From Flavobacteriales bacterium (GTDB taxonomy: Bacteria; Bacteroidota; Bacteroidia; NS11-12g; UBA955), in contig NSIM01000008.1 in assembly GCA_002737705.1 (NCBI GenBank), positions 1-64,000 on the forward strand: DNA of 64,000 nucleotides, given 5' to 3'. The position numbers and the translations under genes are program-made. The notes below the pieces were generated by a model that had not been told where the DNA came from, did no database searches, and saw nothing but the letters and a program-made list of their open reading frames with translations. Below are positions 11,607-20,644 of the stretch, one piece after another. Position 1 is the first letter of the stretch, and each line of letters begins with the position of its first letter.

Positions 11607-12281
11607 ATGAGATATCGCATATTTGTGTGCTGTTTTATACTACTAGGATTCAAAACATCTGTTTTACAAGCCCAGGTGGAAAAATACAATTCTAACTATG
11701 TTCTTTTTACGGGATTGGTTCTTACATCTGATAGCCTAAAGCCCATCCAATATGTAAGTATTCGAACCCAATCAAGGTCCTTGATTGGCTATACCGATTA
11801 TTTGGGTCATTTTGACGTAGTGGTAAAAAAGGGAGACACCATTTTTTTTTCCCAAATAGAACAATCACCATCTTGGCATATCGTTCCGGATACACTTAAA
11901 GGTAACCGCTACAGTGTGATAAAGTTGATGGTTCAAGACACCCTGGAAATTCCCGCCATCTATATACGGGCATTGCCCTTAAAATCATTGTTTAACTATG
12001 AATTTGTAAACGATGATATTCCAGACGACCTGTATGAAAGAGCGCGCAAAAATCTAGCAAATGAAGCGCTAAAAGAAGAGCTGAGAATGCAGGCCCCCGA
12101 CGCACACAGCAGTCAATTACTGCTCGAACAAACCCGTGCAAATCAATTGTATTACTTTAAACAGGCACCACCACAAGGGTATTTTAATCCAGCGGCATGG
12201 ATGCAATTTATTGAAGCTTGGAAACGGGGAGATTTTAAAAAGAAAGCACAGAAAAAAAGCACCTATATTTCGCCCTATTGA
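11607..12281 (+). CDS. Secreted protein with carboxypeptidase-regulatory-like (CarbopepD_reg) N-terminal domain
   Basis: Signal peptide ending VLQAQ; VLFTGLVLTSDSLKPIQYVSIRTQSRSLIGYTDYLGHFDVVVKKGDTIFFS. Confidence 0.65.
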   Translation: MRYRIFVCCFILLGFKTSVLQAQVEKYNSNYVLFTGLVLTSDSLKPIQYVSIRTQSRSLIGYTDYLGHFDVVVKKGDTIFFSQIEQSPSWHIVPDTLKGNRYSVIKLMVQDTLEIPAIYIRALPLKSLFNYEFVNDDIPDDLYERARKNLANEALKEELRMQAPDAHSSQLLLEQTRANQLYYFKQAPPQGYFNPAAWMQFIEAWKRGDFKKKAQKKSTYISPY

Positions 12282-12289
12282 TGCATAAA

Positions 12290-13255
12290 TTATAGTCCAT
12301 GCCCTTGCCCATCCATGATATCAAAAACATGCAATACCGATGGAAACAGTGCATCAAATGATTCTTTAACCCCTTTACTAGAGCCAGGGAATGTGATCAC
12401 TAGGGTTCGATCAATGCAACCAGCTATACCCCTCGACAACATGGCATAAGGCATGCGCTGCTGACCATAGTTCCGGGCAATTTCCATAATGCCATCAATT
12501 TCTCGGGTTAGCAGGGGACGAATGCTTTCTGGGGTTAGATCGCGGGAAGAGAGTCCGGTGCCCCCAACAAAAATCACCAAATCTTTGGGCCCGTTTTGAT
12601 CCCCAATCTTTTCCGGATCGGTGCCCAATGGTCTGGCTAAATCCGTACCACTGAGTTTTTTGGCTACATCTGTAATGGCTTTGGCATCATCCGGAATACA
12701 AATTGGATAGTCAATAACAATGCCCAAATCCAATAACTGTGTCACAAGCCATTTCCCAGCTTTATCCTTCGCCAGGCCTTGGGAAATAGAATCTGAACAC
12801 ACTACTACTGAAGCCGTAATCTGTCTATTGCTGCGTTGAAAATCTGATTTTCCTCCCTTTTTGGATACCAAATAAATGGTAGAAATCAATACCCCTTTGT
12901 CGATAGGCTTTAGCATGTCGTATATCGTTAATGCAACCACCGAAGCTCCGTGCATGGCTTCAACCTCGACTCCAGTCTTGTAAATCGTATGCACTTCAAC
13001 ATAAATATGTATCTCCAACCCGATTATTTCATAATTTACATGGGCATATTCAATCGGTAAGGGATGACAATCGGGAATAATATCGGCTGTTTTTTTAATC
13101 CCCAACAAGCCTGCCGCACGTCCAAATTCAAAAATATCGCCTTTCGGTACCTTTCGGTCTTGGATTGCGCGAATGGTGTCGATAGAAGAAACACAAAGAA
13201 TGGCTTTGGCGACTGCCTGGCGAAGGGTATGCGTCTTATGAGTGATATTGATCAT
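12290..13255 (-). CDS. moaCB: Bifunctional molybdenum cofactor biosynthesis protein MoaC/MoaB
   Basis: N-terminal MoaC (DIIPDCHPLPIEYAHVNYEI, GVEVEAMHGASVVALTIYDM) fused to MoaB/MogA (VGGTGLSSRDLTPESIRPLL). Confidence 0.92.
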   Translation of the reverse strand: MINITHKTHTLRQAVAKAILCVSSIDTIRAIQDRKVPKGDIFEFGRAAGLLGIKKTADIIPDCHPLPIEYAHVNYEIIGLEIHIYVEVHTIYKTGVEVEAMHGASVVALTIYDMLKPIDKGVLISTIYLVSKKGGKSDFQRSNRQITASVVVCSDSISQGLAKDKAGKWLVTQLLDLGIVIDYPICIPDDAKAITDVAKKLSGTDLARPLGTDPEKIGDQNGPKDLVIFVGGTGLSSRDLTPESIRPLLTREIDGIMEIARNYGQQRMPYAMLSRGIAGCIDRTLVITFPGSSKGVKESFDALFPSVLHVFDIMDGQGHGL

Positions 13256-13261
13256 GATTTC

Positions 13262-13699
13262 TTATTTTTTCCATTGATATTTATCATTTGTAAAAATCTC
13301 TTTCCCCCAAATAGGAAGGGATGATTTAATTTGATTTACAATCTCTTCGTTTGCCATCATAGCATCCTTGCGGTGAACAGACGAGCTAAAAACAAACAAA
13401 CAAATTTCACCCGCTGCCACAATTCCCAAGCTGTGGTATACATGCAAACAGACCAGCGGATATTTTGAAAAAATGGCTTCGCGTATTTGATGCATTTTCT
13501 CCAATGCCATTTCTTCATAGGCAGTATATTCTATTGCCCCTACTGTTTGGCCTTCCACTTCATCTGCCCGAACTTGACCCAAAAAAATACTGTGTCCACC
13601 AATCTGGGTTTTGCGTTGGTGCGCTGCAATATCTTCGCCAATTTGGGAAGGCGAAATTGCCCCTTGAATAAATATATTATTGGGTTTTCTGTCGGTCAT
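13262..13699 (-). CDS. moaE: Molybdopterin synthase catalytic subunit MoaE
   Basis: IFLGQVRADEVEGQTVGAIEYTAYEEMALEKM...HSLGIVAAGEICLFVFSSSVHR; PIWGKEIF near the C-terminus. Confidence 0.92.
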   Translation of the reverse strand: MTDRKPNNIFIQGAISPSQIGEDIAAHQRKTQIGGHSIFLGQVRADEVEGQTVGAIEYTAYEEMALEKMHQIREAIFSKYPLVCLHVYHSLGIVAAGEICLFVFSSSVHRKDAMMANEEIVNQIKSSLPIWGKEIFTNDKYQWKK

Positions 13700-13731
13700 T
13701 TGATTCTAGAAAATTACAACTTTACAATGAA

Positions 13732-14475
13732 TTATTGGGATAGTTTAACGGTAAACAAAGTTTGTTTGAGTGCATTATATGTAAGCAGTTGATTGCAAAG
13801 CAAATTGCCAGCACCTGTAAAATACTTAAGCGCCTCAGTGGCCTGCAATGAGCCGACTACACCAACTACAGATCCCAAAACACCGGTCTCAGCACAAGCA
13901 AGAACCTCCCCTTCTTTGGGCATTTCTGGAAAAACATCGCGGTAATTCAGCGAGTATGCTTTGCCATCTTCGCGAATGTTGACATTGAATACCGCCACTT
14001 GACCTTCAAAACGCGAAACAGAACCATACACCCAAGATTTGTTTAGCTGCGCACAAACATCGTTGATCAAATACCGGGTTTTAAAATTGTCTGTACAATC
14101 TATAACCAAATCAAAAAGTCCCACAATATCTAAAGAATTTTCTGGTGTCAAAGCCGTACCAAAGACCAATACCTCAAGGCTGGGGTTTAATGATTGTAGT
14201 TGCTGCAAGGCTATTTGAACTTTCGATTTCCCCACATCATCATTTCGATACAGGGTTTGTCTTTGCAAATTCCCCAATGATACTGTATCACCATCTACCA
14301 ATCCAATACAACCCACGCCAGCCATCACCAAATACTGGGAAACTGGGCAACCCAAACCCCCAAGCCCAACAACCAAAATACGGGCATCCCGCAACTTTTG
14401 CTGACCCTGTAATCCTATCTCTGACAACTGAATTTGCCTTTGATACCGATCTAAAAAATCAGGTTCCATTTTCAT
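13732..14475 (-). CDS. moeB: MoeB/ThiF-family adenylyltransferase
   Basis: RYQRQIQLSEIGLQGQQKLRDARILVVGLGGLGCPVSQYLVMAGVG; DCTDNFKTRYLINDVC. Confidence 0.9.
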   Translation of the reverse strand: MKMEPDFLDRYQRQIQLSEIGLQGQQKLRDARILVVGLGGLGCPVSQYLVMAGVGCIGLVDGDTVSLGNLQRQTLYRNDDVGKSKVQIALQQLQSLNPSLEVLVFGTALTPENSLDIVGLFDLVIDCTDNFKTRYLINDVCAQLNKSWVYGSVSRFEGQVAVFNVNIREDGKAYSLNYRDVFPEMPKEGEVLACAETGVLGSVVGVVGSLQATEALKYFTGAGNLLCNQLLTYNALKQTLFTVKLSQ

Positions 14476-14488
14476 GTATTTTATTTCA

Positions 14489-14725
14489 TTATCCGCCAGA
14501 AAATGGAGGCAATAAAGCCACTGTATCACCTGGGTTTAAGATTCTTTTACCGAGAACAAGTTCTTGGTTTACAGCCAATAAAAATGTTTTGTCTCGCAAG
14601 CCAGGGAACCTTTCATTCATGGCTGTTCGAAACAAATCTGTATCCTGAACATACGAAAGATGAATTCTATCCCCTCCTATACTATCGGTGAGCTGACCAA
14701 AAACCAAAACTTCCAATACTGCCAT
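14489..14725 (-). CDS. moaD: Molybdopterin synthase sulfur carrier subunit MoaD
   Basis: Small beta-grasp protein; ends VALLPPFSGG with the terminal GG. Confidence 0.9.
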   Translation of the reverse strand: MAVLEVLVFGQLTDSIGGDRIHLSYVQDTDLFRTAMNERFPGLRDKTFLLAVNQELVLGKRILNPGDTVALLPPFSGG

Positions 14726-14726
14726 T

Positions 14727-15596
14727 TTAGGTCAAAATTAACTTAATCGCAGCAATCAACAATACCAAACCCAAAATCGAACGGATACGAAGCTCTTCAA
14801 AGCGTCGTGCGCCAAAAAAAGATCCAGCCCAGCCACCCAAAAAAACTCCAATACCAAAAATAGAAACCCAATTCAACGCCACTTGGAATACCTCCATTCT
14901 TCCCGAATTACCCATAGCATTGACCCATTGACCCGCCAAACCTGCCAAAGAATTAACCAAAATAAAACCTGCACCCAAGGCTGCAGTTTGCTTTTGATTA
15001 GTCCATCCAAAAAACAACAGAAGTGGCGACAACAAAACCCCACCACCGATAGCCAATACTCCAGATACAAAACCAATCACCAAACCCATACTTCCAATCT
15101 TCCAATGCGAATAACGCCACCCACCACGAAAAATACCCTTGAAAAAAAGAAGCGGTGGTTTATTGGTTAAAACGTGCATTGCTCCACGGTATTTTTCGAC
15201 CATTCGATGGAACTGTTTTCCCGGCATGGGAATAGATGGGATTTTATGAACGGGATTTTTTGCCAAGAAACCGATGCTTGGTATCAATAAGAGTATGCCC
15301 AAAATCTTTTTATATGTCCCGGGATCCAACTGAATTGTCCCACCCAAATATGCCATCGGAATGGATGTCGCTACCAAAGGCCAAAACATCGAAGCACGGA
15401 AAAACCCTGCCCGATAAAATTGAGTACATGCCACACCACTAACCAGAATGTTCAACATTAAGGCTGCTGGCTTTACGATCTTTATATCCAAATCTGTCAA
15501 TGCCATAATAGCCAAATACGCACTTGCCCCTCCATGCCCTACTGCAGCATACAAAAAAGCCACAAACACCATGAGAAATCCGACAACAACTCCCAT
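14727..15596 (-). CDS. TauE/SafE family anion permease
   Basis: VGHGGASAYLAIMAL and GFVSGVLAIGGGVLLSPLLLFFGW; polytopic. Confidence 0.85.
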   Translation of the reverse strand: MGVVVGFLMVFVAFLYAAVGHGGASAYLAIMALTDLDIKIVKPAALMLNILVSGVACTQFYRAGFFRASMFWPLVATSIPMAYLGGTIQLDPGTYKKILGILLLIPSIGFLAKNPVHKIPSIPMPGKQFHRMVEKYRGAMHVLTNKPPLLFFKGIFRGGWRYSHWKIGSMGLVIGFVSGVLAIGGGVLLSPLLLFFGWTNQKQTAALGAGFILVNSLAGLAGQWVNAMGNSGRMEVFQVALNWVSIFGIGVFLGGWAGSFFGARRFEELRIRSILGLVLLIAAIKLILT

Positions 15597-15598
15597 TC

Positions 15599-16807
15599 TT
15601 AAGGGTGTAATACATGAATTTCTACCAAATCGCCTGTTTCAACCCATTCGGTGTCCGATGGAATAACAACCAAACAATTGGCTACCGAGAAAGAACCCAA
15701 GCGAAACGATTCTTGCCCTCCCAACAAACGAACCCCCTGCCCATCAAATTTCCCCTTTAAAAAATGGGTAAACGGTCCCGTTTTTTTATACGTGCCCGTT
15801 AACGGCAAATGTTTGCTTTCCAATTCAATTTGTCGGCCTGTTAAACCCTGCAAAGCCAAAAGGACATACTCGTAAAAACAGGTAAGAACCGAAGCGGGAT
15901 TCCCGGGCAAACCAAATACCAAACAATTTTTTTGGGTAGTGCCAAAAAAGATGGGTTTGCCAGGTTTTTGCTTAATCGTATGAAATACGGTTGAAACACC
16001 GACACTATTGGCCGCCCTAATTACAAAATCATAGTCTCCAACACTTACACCACCGGTTAACAATACCAAATCATTTTCGTCAATAGCAGTTTCCATTACC
16101 TGGCTTAAGATGGCCAAATCATCTTTGGCATAATACATTTTCACTTTCGAAAACCGTGCTTGCAATAAAGCCGCCTGCAAGAGCAGTGTATTTGATTCAT
16201 ATACTTGCCCATACATTAATGGTTTTCCAGCTTGTGTAAGTTCATCACCTGTTATAATTAATCCAATGTTGGGATTGGCCACCACCAACACGGTTGTCAA
16301 TCCAAGACTTGCCAAAAAACCAATTCCTGCGGCTGTCATACACACCGATTTAGCCAACGCCAAATCTCCTGATACAATCTCGGATCCCACCAAACGAACA
16401 TTTCGACCCGCGACCAAGCTTGAATCCTCTACAAATAAAAACCCATTTTCAATACGCGCTTTTTCTTGCATGAGAACCGTGTCTAATCCTTCAGGAACTG
16501 GCGCTCCAGTAAAAATACGTACCGCTATGTATGGGGAGTATTGCTGAAAAATATTGGCGGCCCCAGCGGCCACCTCTCCTACCAATTCCAATTTGCCAGC
16601 TTCACAATAAGAATCGAAATTGAAGGCATATCCATCCATCGACGATTGGGCAAATCCTGGGATAGAAATTGGTGCGAATACATCTTCAGCCAATATCCTT
16701 CCCAATGATTCTATCAAAGAAACTCGCTCGTTTGCCAACAAAACAGATCGCTCAGCAATCCAGATTTTTGCTTGAGAAACTGAAATCAACTTCCTTGTTT
16801 CCGTCAT
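15599..16807 (-). CDS. moeA: Molybdopterin molybdotransferase MoeA
   Basis: SIPGFAQSSMDGYAF; RIFTGAPVPEGLDTVLMQE; LTGGVSVGDYDFV; GLPGNPASVLTCFYEYV. Confidence 0.94.
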   Translation of the reverse strand: MTETRKLISVSQAKIWIAERSVLLANERVSLIESLGRILAEDVFAPISIPGFAQSSMDGYAFNFDSYCEAGKLELVGEVAAGAANIFQQYSPYIAVRIFTGAPVPEGLDTVLMQEKARIENGFLFVEDSSLVAGRNVRLVGSEIVSGDLALAKSVCMTAAGIGFLASLGLTTVLVVANPNIGLIITGDELTQAGKPLMYGQVYESNTLLLQAALLQARFSKVKMYYAKDDLAILSQVMETAIDENDLVLLTGGVSVGDYDFVIRAANSVGVSTVFHTIKQKPGKPIFFGTTQKNCLVFGLPGNPASVLTCFYEYVLLALQGLTGRQIELESKHLPLTGTYKKTGPFTHFLKGKFDGQGVRLLGGQESFRLGSFSVANCLVVIPSDTEWVETGDLVEIHVLHP

Positions 16808-16849
16808 TTTTTTTATTGCGCTATACGGGTCTTTTTATAGGTAAAACCC

Positions 16850-17830
16850 CTATCCTCCAATCGAAATCATACTGCGATTTACCAATTGATTGGCATCCAT
16901 AAGGATTAAATCTGGGGCAAATTGACCACCCAAAGCCTCCGCCTTATCGACCACTGTTTGCGAGATTAAGGGTCGGATGTCTTCGCCCCTTCGGTAGGCA
17001 CCCAATAAATCCGATTCTCCTTTCGAAAATAAACAATTTTTCATTTTCCCATCTGCTGTTAAACGCAAACGATTGCAATCGGAACAAAAGGGAGAACTCA
17101 TTGTACTGATTACCGCAAAGGTTCCCATAAAACCTTGAACCCGATATTTTTTGACAGTCTCGTGGGGAAATCGTGCCAAAGGCTCAATTGTGTAATGTGA
17201 ACTGACCAATGCCAAGATTTCCTGCCAGGTAACAAGTTTTTCTCTTTTCCAATGATTGCCTTCGAATGGCATGAACTCAATAAAACGAACATGAATCGGG
17301 TTTAACGATGTCCAGCGAACAAAATCTACTATCTCTTTATCATTCACTCCACGCATCACGACAACATTTATCTTTACCTTAAATCCCCGATTCAAGAGCA
17401 ATTCAATATTTCCGTATACCTGATCAAACAAATCGCGTTTGGTTAATATAGAAAATGTATCCCTAATCAGGGTATCCAAACTCACATTAATCGACTTCAC
17501 TCCGAGTTCTTCCAATAGATCTATGAATTCATGAATACGCGAAGCATTGGTTGTCAAAGTTAAAAAAACGGGCAGTGCCGAGAGTCTCCTAATAATTTCA
17601 CCGGCATCTTTACGCACCAAAGGCTCACCGCCAGTGAGACGAATTTTATCGACCCCAGCAGCAACAAAAACTTTGGCGATAGCTTCAATTTCATCGACCT
17701 GCATCAGCCGACTTGCCGGTGTAAAATCATAGTCCTCCTCGGGCATACAATAATTGCAACGGAGATTGCAATTGTCGGTAAGTGAAATACGCAAATAATT
17801 GTGCTTGCGATTGAATTTGTCTACCAACAT
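16850..17830 (-). CDS. moaA: GTP 3',8-cyclase MoaA (radical SAM)
   Basis: LRISLTDNCNLRCNYCMPEE radical SAM motif; IRLTGGEPLVRKD; second cluster motif CSDCNRLRLTADGKMKNCLF. Confidence 0.95.
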   Translation of the reverse strand: MLVDKFNRKHNYLRISLTDNCNLRCNYCMPEEDYDFTPASRLMQVDEIEAIAKVFVAAGVDKIRLTGGEPLVRKDAGEIIRRLSALPVFLTLTTNASRIHEFIDLLEELGVKSINVSLDTLIRDTFSILTKRDLFDQVYGNIELLLNRGFKVKINVVVMRGVNDKEIVDFVRWTSLNPIHVRFIEFMPFEGNHWKREKLVTWQEILALVSSHYTIEPLARFPHETVKKYRVQGFMGTFAVISTMSSPFCSDCNRLRLTADGKMKNCLFSKGESDLLGAYRRGEDIRPLISQTVVDKAEALGGQFAPDLILMDANQLVNRSMISIGG

Positions 17831-18098
17831 AACTTGAATTTATGAATATCCAAAAAGAGAAATTATTGTCTGCGAAAATACTCCACAAGAATCCAAATAT
17901 TCTATAATTTATTTTGGCAATACACAAAGTCTTGTGGTTCCGCTATGAATCGAACATGACCCATTATGTCTTTGTATATATTACATTTACAGATTACTAT
18001 ATCCAAGTTGTACCAATATTGTACCGAATAATTGTCTGGTTTTAGCACCCGTATGGGAATCGAGCCTTTCAAAGTTACGGAAACCCAATGGCAACAAA

Positions 18099-18659
18099 TT
18101 ATTGCTGCGTCTTATCGCTGCGGCTTATCGCTGAATCAGATGCTAATTGACTGTTCTTGTTGCGATTGATACAATAATTCATTTGTTCCTCTGGCGATTT
18201 AATGCCTAAATTGAGCATTTCGATCATCACAATCGCCTGTTTCCCTATTTCTTTATCCGAAAATTCACTGGCCAACCGTTTGTAATAAATTAAGGCATTC
18301 GCATAGCCCCCCCCCTGCTCAAAATTGTGCGCCGCAACCAACATCATTTCCATGAGAAGCTTTCCGGTGGGCTTATATTGTTGCAAATAAAATTCTGAAT
18401 ACTCAGCTGTTTTGAGGGAAAAACCTTGCCTTTCGGCCAATTTTGTTGATACATATACAAAGTCGGAACTGTGTTTATATTTTGGGTAATCTTTGGCAAA
18501 AGACATCAGTATATTGCATGCCGAATCGGGAATTTTTTCAAACTGGATATGGGGAATAATGAGTGTTTCGTATGCCTCAACTTTTTGATATGCTGTATCA
18601 AAATCAGACCGGCAGGAAACAATTAAGCAAAGAATCCAAAACAATTGGGTTGTTTTCAT
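18099..18659 (-). CDS. Putative lipoprotein of unknown function
   Basis: Internal Met gives MKTTQLFWILCLIVSCRSDFDTAYQKVEAYE with a lipobox; helical repeat-like body. Confidence 0.6.
   Translation of the reverse strand: MKTTQLFWILCLIVSCRSDFDTAYQKVEAYETLIIPHIQFEKIPDSACNILMSFAKDYPKYKHSSDFVYVSTKLAERQGFSLKTAEYSEFYLQQYKPTGKLLMEMMLVAAHNFEQGGGYANALIYYKRLASEFSDKEIGKQAIVMIEMLNLGIKSPEEQMNYCINRNKNSQLASDSAISRSDKTQQ
18104..18129. repeat. 13-bp tandem duplication at the 3' end of a lipoprotein gene
   Basis: gctgcgtcttatc / gctgcggcttatc, one mismatch, next to the stop of the 18099-18659 minus ORF. Confidence 0.75.
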
Positions 18660-18731
18660 GGTGCGAAAATAAGCTTCGGATGTTAAAAACTCGGCGATGC
18701 CCATTGAAATACAAATATTAATATTGCAAAG

Positions 18732-20633
18732 ATGAGTGATGTGGCAAGGTATACCGAAGACGAAATCAAAAGTCTTGATTGGAAAGAGCATATCCGATTG
18801 CGTCCAGGGATGTATATCGGAAAGTTGGGTGATGGCACTGCCGCAGATGATGGCATTTATGTTTTGGTAAAAGAAATCATCGACAACAGTATTGACGAAC
18901 ATGTCATGGGATTTGGCAAAAGGATAGATATACAAATCGATGATACCCGGGTTTGTGTGCGCGATTTTGGCAGGGGCATTCCTTTGGGGAAAGTCATTGA
19001 TTGTGTTTCAAAAATTAATACGGGCGGAAAATACGATTCCAAAGCGTTTCAGAAATCGGTGGGATTAAACGGTGTGGGTACAAAAACCGTAAACGCATTG
19101 AGCAACTATTTTTCTGTCGAAAGTTTTCGGGATGGCAAAAGCAAACACGCTGTATTTCAAAAGGGAGAACTGGTTGAGGATTTTCCACTATCAGACTCCC
19201 AAGAAGCAAATGGAACAGAGATGATTTTTGAACCCGATGCAAGCATATTTAAAAATTACCGTTACATCGGTGAGTTTTTACGTGAACAGATAAAAAATTA
19301 CACCTATCTCAATAGCAATCTTACCATTAAATACAATGGCGAAAGCTATGCCTCTCGTTGTGGATTACTCGATTTGCTCGAACATAAAGTAAGTTCAGAA
19401 GCTGCCCTTTACCCTATTATTCATATTAAAAATAATGACATTGAATTGGCATTTACCCATACAGAATCATACGGAGAAGAGTATTATTCGTTTGTAAATG
19501 GACAGTATACAACACAAGGTGGAAGCCACTTGGTGGCATTCCGAGAAGCCATTGTCAAAACCATTCGCGATTTTTATAAAAAGGAGTTTGATGCATCTGA
19601 CATTCGCGGATCTATAACGGCTGCGATCAGTCTGCGCATCATGGAACCAGTATTTGAAAGCCAAACCAAAACAAAGTTGGGCAGTGCAGAAATGGGCCCA
19701 GATGGCCCCTCAATCAAAACAGCCTTGATGGACTTTGTGAAAAAGGGTGTGGATGATTACCTGCATAAAAATCCTGTTACTGCCGAAGCACTTCTCAAGA
19801 AAATTCTTCAAAACGAGCGCGAAAGAAAAGACATGGCCGGGGTCCAAAAATTGGCAAAAGAAAGGGCCAAACGGGCCAACCTGCACAACAAAAAATTGCG
19901 TGATTGCAAAACCCACCTTACAGACACCAAAGCAGACAATCGATTTGAAACAACCCTTTTTATAACCGAGGGGGATAGTGCAAGTGGATCGATTACCAAG
20001 AGTCGAAATCCAAATTTACAAGCCGTGTTTAGTTTGCGCGGAAAGCCCCTAAATTGTTATGGGATGAAGAAAAAAATTGTGTACGAAAACGAAGAATTTA
20101 ATTTGCTTCAACACGCACTCAATATCGAAGATGGTCTTGAAAATTTGCGCTATAACCGCATCGTTATCGCCACGGATGCCGACGTGGATGGAATGCATAT
20201 TCGCTTGTTACTAATGACATTCTTTTTGCAGTTTTTTCATGATTTGGTGCGGAATGGACACCTGTATATTTTACAAACCCCTTTGTTTCGGGTACGCAAC
20301 AAAAAAGAAACCATCTATTGTTATTCGGATGAAGCACGAAAAAACGCCATCGCAAAGTTGGGAAACAAACCAGAAATAACTCGATTCAAAGGATTGGGAG
20401 AAATCAGTCCTGATGAATTTGGCGGTTTTATCGGTCCTGATATTCGAATAGAACCTGTAATCCTGAGCCAAGAATCCAATATTGAAAAACTTCTAAATTA
20501 TTATATGGGGAAAAACACCCCAGAACGACAAGAGTTTATCATCGATAATTTGATTGTGGAAAAGGACAATGAAACTCTAGTTGAGAAACCGGATACCGAG
20601 GAAGTGGATACCGAGGAAGTGGAGGCTAGCTAA
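18732..20633 (+). CDS. parE: DNA topoisomerase IV subunit B (GyrB/ParE family)
   Basis: [70 protein letters not shown]. Confidence 0.9.
   Translation: MSDVARYTEDEIKSLDWKEHIRLRPGMYIGKLGDGTAADDGIYVLVKEIIDNSIDEHVMGFGKRIDIQIDDTRVCVRDFGRGIPLGKVIDCVSKINTGGKYDSKAFQKSVGLNGVGTKTVNALSNYFSVESFRDGKSKHAVFQKGELVEDFPLSDSQEANGTEMIFEPDASIFKNYRYIGEFLREQIKNYTYLNSNLTIKYNGESYASRCGLLDLLEHKVSSEAALYPIIHIKNNDIELAFTHTESYGEEYYSFVNGQYTTQGGSHLVAFREAIVKTIRDFYKKEFDASDIRGSITAAISLRIMEPVFESQTKTKLGSAEMGPDGPSIKTALMDFVKKGVDDYLHKNPVTAEALLKKILQNERERKDMAGVQKLAKERAKRANLHNKKLRDCKTHLTDTKADNRFETTLFITEGDSASGSITKSRNPNLQAVFSLRGKPLNCYGMKKKIVYENEEFNLLQHALNIEDGLENLRYNRIVIATDADVDGMHIRLLLMTFFLQFFHDLVRNGHLYILQTPLFRVRNKKETIYCYSDEARKNAIAKLGNKPEITRFKGLGEISPDEFGGFIGPDIRIEPVILSQESNIEKLLNYYMGKNTPERQEFIIDNLIVEKDNETLVEKPDTEEVDTEEVEAS
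20591..20620 (+). repeat. Perfect 15-bp tandem duplication at the 3' end of parE (acidic DTEEV x2)
   Basis: ggataccgaggaagt at 20591-20605 and again at 20606-20620. Confidence 0.9.
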
Positions 20634-20644
20634 CACAAGCAACC

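Noticed and set aside
17935-18075. tRNA-like fragments (GAATCGAAC, GGAATCGAGCC) in the moaA/lipoprotein intergenic region
   Set aside because: T-loop-like words occur, but no T-stem pairing or acceptor stem could be formed on either strand.
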